From NCBI GenBank assembly GCA_035718275.1, contig DASTHI010000046.1, positions 55,913-119,912 of the forward strand: a DNA stretch of 64,000 nt, read 5' to 3'. The notes beneath the pieces are model-generated. The model ran no database searches. It was not told the origin of the DNA and saw nothing but the letters and a program-made list of their open reading frames with translations. Source of the stretch: Pseudolabrys sp035718275 (GTDB taxonomy: Bacteria > Pseudomonadota > Alphaproteobacteria > Rhizobiales > Xanthobacteraceae). Positions within the stretch are counted from its first letter, which is position 1, and every line of letters starts with the position of its first letter. The position numbers and the translations under genes are program-made. Of the stretch, positions 58,882-64,000 are shown piece by piece.

Positions 58882-61215
58882 TCAGAACAGCCCGAATCCG
58901 AAATGCAGTCGCTGCGTGACGTCGTAAGGACCCTTGGTGAGCGGATACGCGTAATCCACGCGCAGCGGACCCAGAATCGAATCCCAGACCAGCCCCACGC
59001 CTATCGACGAGCGGATCGCGCGTGAGTTGCTGACCTGAAGCGATTGCGCGAGTGCCGGGCCGTAGGACGCGCTTCCGCGTCCCCACAGACTGCCGGCATC
59101 GGCAAAGACTGCGCCCTTTAGGCCAAACTCCGGCGGCACCATCGGCAGCGGCGCCTGAATCTCCTGGCTCGTCGCCCAATAAACGGTGCCACCGATGTTA
59201 TCCATCGTCGTTCCAGACGTGATGTCGCGCGGCCCGAAACCGTTGGGGGCAAAGCCGCGGACGAGTTGCGGGCCGCCGAAGAAGCCGTTGAGCAGCGGAA
59301 GCTCCTGACCGCCCCATGGCACGACATAGCCGGACTGCACGCGGCTCATGCTCGTGAGATATTCGTTGAGCGGTTGATAATATTTCAGATCGTTGGTGTT
59401 ACGGTAAAACTTTACGTCGCCGCCGAAGCCGGCGATGTCGTTGTTCGCGCGCGCCAGAATGCCCTTCGACGGATGCCGATCATCATCCAGCGTATTGTAC
59501 GTTGCCGTTGCACCGACGGTTGACACCCACTGCGATCCAGCAGCCGCGGCCTGCTGGATGGGAATGGACGCCTTGCCTAGCGCAGGGTCGAGCTGCAGCG
59601 ATTGATTGGCCAACGCGTAGTGCAGGTTCAAGCCCATCTCGTCGGTCAGCGGAAGTCCGAAACCGATCTTTCCGCCATAGCTGGTGCTCGTGTAGGACTG
59701 GTTGCTGTTCGCGTCGCTTTGCCTTGCGAAAAGGTTGAGGCCGAGCGCGACCTTCTGTCCGAACAGATAAGGCTCGGTGTATCCGACGTTGAATCCCTTG
59801 ACGTATTGTCCGTAATCCAGCGACACGACTACGCCCCGCCCGCTGCCGAAAGCGTTGCGTTCGCCCAGCGTGACATTCGCGACCGCGCCATCGACGTCGG
59901 AATAGCCGCCCGCGATGGTGAACTGTCCCGTCTCCTGCTCCTCGACCTTGAGATCGAGCACGACGCGGTCGGGAGCCGAGCCATCCTTCCGAGTGATGGT
60001 GACGTTCTTGAAAAAGCCGAGCTTCTTCAAATGTCGTTCGCTGGCGTGAACGAGCGCCTTGTTGTACGGGCTGCCTTCCCCGAATGTGAGCTCGCGCCGG
60101 ATCACGTTCTCCCGTGTCTTGGCGTTGCCATGGACATCGATACGCTCGACATAAAGCCGCGGCCCGTTTTCTATTCGATAGACGAGATCGACAATCTGCT
60201 TGCCATCGACCCGCCGCGTCTCAGGCTTCACCGCCGCGAACGGTTCACCGCGCCGCGCGAGCCTTGCCAGCAATGTATCGACCGTTCTCTCGATAGCGTC
60301 GGCGTCATAGACGTCGCCGGTGCGCGTCTCCAGCAGGCGATCAAGGGATTTCGCGTCAATTCCCTTGACATTGGATGTCACCGCCACATCACCGAACCGG
60401 TGACGCATGCCCTCGCTGATCGTGAAGGTCAGGACGAGCACTTTCTTTTCGGGCTCATATCGCGGCTCCGCCGAGGTCACCTGGACGTCGGGATAGCCGT
60501 GCGCGCGATAGAACTGGAGCAGCAGCTTGCGGTCGTTTTCCACTTTTTCCGGATCGTAGAAATCATTGTCGAGAAGGAAGCTGAGAAGATTCGTCTCGCC
60601 CGTCTTGATGATGCCTTTGAGCTTGCTTCGCCCATAGGCGCCGTTCCCTTTGAACTCGATCTTCGTTATACCGGTCCGCGGGCCTTCCGCGATTTCGTAG
60701 ACGAGACTGGCGCGATGGTCGCCATGAGCGATCGTCTTGGGAGTAATCTTCGCGTCGAACCGGCCACGTCGGCGGTAAACCGTGGTCATGAGCGCGATGT
60801 CATCGTGAACGAGTGCCGAGGACAGCGGACCTTTCTCCTTGGACGTGACCAGCGACCGCAGTTCCTTGTCCTTGATTGCCTTGTTGCCCTCGAAGGCGAT
60901 GGCGTCGATCGTGGGGTTCTCGACGACCTGGATGTGAAGACTGGAACCAGAGCGCCAGACTTTCACGTCGCTGAAGAGATGCGTCGCGTAGAGCGCCTTG
61001 AGCGTGGCGTCGACATCCTCCCCGAATGCAGCTGAATCCTTGCTCAGCCTGACATGCGCCTTGATCGCGGCGGGATCCACGTGCCGGTTGCCAGACACGA
61101 TGATCGACGCCTGATCTGAATCACCGGCCTGCGCGCGGGCAGGTGCAGGCAGGATGGCACCCGCGCAGAGGAGAAAAAGGCCGGAAAGACCAGCGGCTTG
61201 CAGGCGGACAGACAT
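58882..61215 (-). CDS. BamA/Omp85-family outer-membrane assembly protein
   Basis: A 777-residue protein with signal peptide (LSGLFLLCAGAILPAPARAQ). POTRA domains span roughly residues 35-420, for example IIVSGNRHVDPAAIKAHVRL, IDAIAFEGNKAIKDKELRSL, GITKIEFKGNGAYGRSKLKGII and YVERIDVHGNAKTRENVIRREL. The C-terminal 16-strand barrel has the RGF motif in QLVRGFAPNGFG and ends in Phe (RLHFGFGLF), the outer-membrane signal. It folds other barrels into the outer membrane. The normal bamA context (rseP, ompH/skp, lpxD, fabZ) is missing, so this is probably a second copy with a special role. ATG 61260 is an alternative start; the codon chosen gives a standard signal peptide. Confidence 0.9.
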   Translation of the reverse strand: MSVRLQAAGLSGLFLLCAGAILPAPARAQAGDSDQASIIVSGNRHVDPAAIKAHVRLSKDSAAFGEDVDATLKALYATHLFSDVKVWRSGSSLHIQVVENPTIDAIAFEGNKAIKDKELRSLVTSKEKGPLSSALVHDDIALMTTVYRRRGRFDAKITPKTIAHGDHRASLVYEIAEGPRTGITKIEFKGNGAYGRSKLKGIIKTGETNLLSFLLDNDFYDPEKVENDRKLLLQFYRAHGYPDVQVTSAEPRYEPEKKVLVLTFTISEGMRHRFGDVAVTSNVKGIDAKSLDRLLETRTGDVYDADAIERTVDTLLARLARRGEPFAAVKPETRRVDGKQIVDLVYRIENGPRLYVERIDVHGNAKTRENVIRRELTFGEGSPYNKALVHASERHLKKLGFFKNVTITRKDGSAPDRVVLDLKVEEQETGQFTIAGGYSDVDGAVANVTLGERNAFGSGRGVVVSLDYGQYVKGFNVGYTEPYLFGQKVALGLNLFARQSDANSNQSYTSTSYGGKIGFGLPLTDEMGLNLHYALANQSLQLDPALGKASIPIQQAAAAGSQWVSTVGATATYNTLDDDRHPSKGILARANNDIAGFGGDVKFYRNTNDLKYYQPLNEYLTSMSRVQSGYVVPWGGQELPLLNGFFGGPQLVRGFAPNGFGPRDITSGTTMDNIGGTVYWATSQEIQAPLPMVPPEFGLKGAVFADAGSLWGRGSASYGPALAQSLQVSNSRAIRSSIGVGLVWDSILGPLRVDYAYPLTKGPYDVTQRLHFGFGLF

Positions 61216-61424
61216 GAGCCCGGAGCCAAGCCGGCCCCGGAGGCAAAACGAAGTCCACATCCGGAAGAATTCAGGGACTGCCGCCGCGATTTTGCCGCAA
61301 CCGTGGCTTCCGCCGTCTCTGGTATCAGGACCGCGCCTGAATGAGGCGCACCTGCAGCTTGGGCGTTTCTCAAGATGGGATCGAGCCCGCCCGCTCGACC
61401 GAATACAATGTGACCCACGAAAAA

Positions 61425-64000
61425 ATGAGGCACGCGATCGACCAGCAATCACCCGCAGGGAGCGCCGCGCCCGTCATATTGCCGGAAAACCCGCATGCCC
61501 TGCCTGTGGCTGAGGTGCTGCGGCGGCTTCAGGTGTTTCCTGCCGAGGGACTCTCCGAAGCCGAGGTGGGCGAGCGGCGAAAACGCTTCGGACCGAACTT
61601 GATAGGGTCGCGTCGCACCGCCAGCGCGATCGGCCTCCTCCTGCACCAGTTCAAGAGCCCGGTCGTCTATCTGCTGGGTGCCGCAGCCGGGCTGGCGTTC
61701 TATTTCGGCGAGCTGGAAGAAGGCAGCGCCATCGTTGCGGTGCTCGCTATCAATGCCCTGATCGGCTTCGTGACCGAATTGAAGGCGGCACGCTCGATCG
61801 AGGCTTTGCGTGCGCTGGGTGCGCGCACCGCCCGCGTCCGGCGGGAGGGTCACGTTCGAATCGTGCCCGCCGAGGAGCTCGTTCCGGGCGACATCGTAGT
61901 GCTGGATGCAGGCGATTCGTTATCGGCCGATGTCCGCCTGATCGAGAGTTCACGCATATCAGCCGACGAATCCACACTTACCGGCGAGTCGGTCGCCGTC
62001 GAGAAGCAGACGCGCCCCGTCAGTGCAGACGCCCGCCTCGGCGATCGTGCGTCGATGCTGTTCAAGGGCACCGCCCTCACGCGCGGCAGCGGCACGGGCG
62101 TTGTCGTCGCGACCGGACTTGCCACCGAGCTTGGACAAGTGACGCAGCTCGTCCTCGAAGCCGATCCGGGAAGCTCGCCGCTCGAACGCAAGCTCGCGCG
62201 GCTGTCGGCGCAGCTCGTGTGGGTGACGATCGCCGTTGCGGCCGTGGTCGGCGCCGTTGGTCTCATCGCCGGAGAAGACCCTTTCCTCATGATCGAGGCG
62301 GCGATTGCACTCGCGGTCGCTGCCGTTCCCGAGGGCCTTCCGATCGTTGCCACGCTTGCGCTCGCCCGCGGCATGTGGCGCATGGCACAGCAGAACGCGC
62401 TGATCGAGCGCCTGTCCGTAGTCGAGACGCTCGGGGCCACGACCGTCATCCTCACCGACAAAACCGGCACGCTGACCGAAAACCGGATGACAGTCCGGCG
62501 CCTCTATACCGCCTCCGGCGAAATCGACGTGCAGACAAGACCCCTGAAGGCCGGCGAGCGCTCGAAGCTTGCCGATGACCGGCAGGCCGCCGCGCTATTG
62601 CGCATAGCAGTGCTCTGCAACGACGCCGATCTCGACCGCGCGGACGAAACTGGCAGCGGCGATCCCATGGAAATCGCACTCCTGCGCGCCGGTCTGCACG
62701 CGGGCATGCGGCGGACAACATTGCTGCGCGGGCATCGCATAGTGCGAAAGCATGCCTTCGACCCAGCTACCAAGATGATGGCCACCGTGCATGAAAGCGG
62801 CGACGGATTTCTCGTTGCGGTGAAGGGAGCACCCGAAGCGGTGCTCGCAGCCGCGACGCGGATGATGCTCGAGCATGGCGAGGTTGCTCTCGATGATGAC
62901 TCGCGAGCCGAATGGCTCGCCCGCGCCGAGCAGTTTGGCCAGCATGGCCTGCGGGTGATTGCCTGCGCGATGAAGATGGACACGCAGGCCGATAGCGCAC
63001 CATACGAAGGGCTGGTGTTCGTCGGACTGATCGGTCTCGAGGATCCGGCGCGTGCCGACGTGCCGCAGGCCATCCGCGATTGTCGCCAGGCGGGAATTCG
63101 CGTGGTGATGGTCACCGGCGATCACGCGGTGACGGCGCGCAGCATCGGGCGCGCCGTCGGCCTGGCAGAAAGCGCCGCGAAGGTCGTGGAGGGAAAAAAG
63201 GTCGCTCAGGTAATCCAGGAGGGACACGGGGCGCTGCGCGATATCGGCATTTTCGCCCGCGTGAGCCCGGCCGAGAAGCTCGCGCTGGTCAAGGCCTATC
63301 AGGCTGCAGGCGAGATCGTCGCCATGACCGGCGACGGGGTCAACGATGCGCCCGCGTTGCGGCAGGCCGATATCGGCGTGGCGATGGGCCTGCGCGGCAC
63401 TGACGTCGCTCGCGAGGCGGCCGCGATGATCCTGCTTGATGATGCCTTTCCGACCATCGTCAAGGCGATCCGTGAAGGCCGCGTGATCTTCGGCAATATC
63501 CGCCGATTCGTCCTGTACCTCCTGTCCTGCAATCTGAGCGAGGTGATGGTCGTGGGCCTCGCGGTGCTGTCGGGGCTTCCCTTGCCGCTGCTGCCGCTGC
63601 AAATTCTCTATCTCAATCTCGTCACTGACGTATTCCCGGCATTCGCGCTAGCGATGGGCGAAGGCGAGACCGGTATTCTCAAACGTCCGCCGCGCGATCC
63701 TAAGGACCCTTTGCTTGGCCGCCGGCAATGGATCGCAATCGTCCTGCATGGCGCCGCACTGACGCTCTGCACGTTCGGGGCACTGGCGATGACGCGCTGG
63801 CTTGCCTTCGACGCGCGGCAGTCGGTGACGGTCACCTTCCTCACCCTTGCCTTCGCGCAGTTATGGCACGCACTGAATATGCGCCATCTGCACGCGGGCC
63901 TCATCATCAATGAAGTCACGCGAAATGGCTGGCTGTGGGGCGCGCTCTTGTTCTGCGCGGGGCTGCTCGCGATCCCGCCTTATGTGCCCCCGGCGGCGCA
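61425..64000 (+). CDS. P-type cation ATPase, Ca2+-type P2 class, C-terminus beyond window
   Basis: An inner-membrane ion pump; 858 residues are visible. Actuator motif: ELVPGDIVVLDAGD followed by DESTLTGESVAVEK. Phosphorylation site Asp345 is in DKTGTLTENRM. The hinge is MTGDGVNDAPALRQADIGVAMG. Membrane-site residues match SERCA: Glu303 in VPEGLP (E309), Asn703/Glu706 in SCNLSEV (N768/E771), Asn731, Thr734 and Asp735 in NLVTD (N796, T799, D800). In the later helix AQLWHALN, Gln812 stands where SERCA has E908. This pattern suggests a pump with one Ca2+ site, as in PMR1-type pumps. It is divergent from the BamA-like gene and runs off the right edge. Confidence 0.92.
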   Translation, partial: MRHAIDQQSPAGSAAPVILPENPHALPVAEVLRRLQVFPAEGLSEAEVGERRKRFGPNLIGSRRTASAIGLLLHQFKSPVVYLLGAAAGLAFYFGELEEGSAIVAVLAINALIGFVTELKAARSIEALRALGARTARVRREGHVRIVPAEELVPGDIVVLDAGDSLSADVRLIESSRISADESTLTGESVAVEKQTRPVSADARLGDRASMLFKGTALTRGSGTGVVVATGLATELGQVTQLVLEADPGSSPLERKLARLSAQLVWVTIAVAAVVGAVGLIAGEDPFLMIEAAIALAVAAVPEGLPIVATLALARGMWRMAQQNALIERLSVVETLGATTVILTDKTGTLTENRMTVRRLYTASGEIDVQTRPLKAGERSKLADDRQAAALLRIAVLCNDADLDRADETGSGDPMEIALLRAGLHAGMRRTTLLRGHRIVRKHAFDPATKMMATVHESGDGFLVAVKGAPEAVLAAATRMMLEHGEVALDDDSRAEWLARAEQFGQHGLRVIACAMKMDTQADSAPYEGLVFVGLIGLEDPARADVPQAIRDCRQAGIRVVMVTGDHAVTARSIGRAVGLAESAAKVVEGKKVAQVIQEGHGALRDIGIFARVSPAEKLALVKAYQAAGEIVAMTGDGVNDAPALRQADIGVAMGLRGTDVAREAAAMILLDDAFPTIVKAIREGRVIFGNIRRFVLYLLSCNLSEVMVVGLAVLSGLPLPLLPLQILYLNLVTDVFPAFALAMGEGETGILKRPPRDPKDPLLGRRQWIAIVLHGAALTLCTFGALAMTRWLAFDARQSVTVTFLTLAFAQLWHALNMRHLHAGLIINEVTRNGWLWGALLFCAGLLAIPPYVPPAA

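Noticed and set aside
59602..61035. Plus-strand open frame of 477 codons opposite the BamA-like gene
   Set aside because: Antisense shadow; the translation has no recognisable domain and the sense frame is an unmistakable Omp85 protein.
62595..63602. Minus-strand open frame of 335 codons opposite the P-type ATPase
   Set aside because: His/Arg-rich shadow of the ATPase frame, which carries all P-type motifs.
1..64000. CRISPR arrays, insertion sequences, prophage or integrative elements
   Set aside because: No regularly spaced repeats, transposase, integrase or phage genes were seen; the single tRNA gene is not followed by an integrase or a repeated tRNA 3' end.

Overview
The window is a single chromosomal stretch of an alphaproteobacterium, most likely of the order Hyphomicrobiales (Rhizobiales). 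Pointers to this are a tRNA-His without an encoded G-1, an lrp / trxB / LysR (lsrB-type) neighbourhood followed by an AbcR-like sRNA, a phasin, a complete pqqABCDE cluster, PdhS/DivJ-like kinase architecture, and FNR/FixK boxes. It is dense and GC-rich. I see no insertion sequence, prophage, CRISPR array or rRNA. hemN is cut by the left edge and a P-type ATPase gene by the right edge.

Layout. 1-2.6 kb is a compact low-oxygen regulon: hemN, a 60-residue protein, a bacteriohemerythrin and a di-haem cytochrome b561-type membrane protein, each with an FNR/FixK-type box upstream. A further box sits 41.5 bp upstream of what looks like an unannotated sRNA of about 94 nt. 2.7-13.2 kb holds carA and carB, separated by a cupin protein, a methyltransferase and a cobalamin-riboswitch-controlled class I ribonucleotide reductase (nrdAB), then greA. 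13.3-19.4 kb has TPR and AraC-type genes, lrp, trxB, lsrB and the AbcR-like sRNA. 19.5-22.7 kb is pqqABCDE on the minus strand. 23-31.8 kb has an L,D-transpeptidase, tRNA-His, a phasin, a PAS histidine kinase, a DUF1194 protein and an AsmA-like protein.

31.9-37.8 kb is a minus-strand run of glpD, glpK and three polyamine-type ABC transporter genes without a binding protein. 38-51 kb is a catabolic region: a class I amidotransferase, an SDR protein, malonyl-CoA decarboxylase translationally coupled to a TRAP transporter, and a divergent family III CoA-transferase. The last three suggest uptake, CoA activation and decarboxylation of malonate or a relative. It continues with a TPP enzyme overlapping msrB, a cyclase-family hydrolase, an orphan Bug-type receptor and a D-tartrate-dehydratase-like enolase. 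51-57.7 kb has a GT2 glycosyltransferase, a small membrane protein and a five-gene branched-chain-amino-acid-type ABC transporter. 57.8-64 kb has a lipoprotein-like gene, a BamA-family protein outside the usual bamA locus, and a Ca2+-type P2 ATPase.

Most interesting observations: (1) the putative FNR-driven sRNA with a C/U-rich loop; (2) the B12 riboswitch on a class I (B12-independent) ribonucleotide reductase; (3) the TRAP / decarboxylase / CoA-transferase module without a visible acyl-CoA synthetase; (4) the AbcR-like sRNA after lsrB; (5) strong hairpins directly behind two transporter binding-protein genes; (6) a P2 ATPase that keeps one Ca2+ site but has Gln where SERCA has the site-I Glu. 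All functional statements are read from sequence and remembered family features; no search was run.
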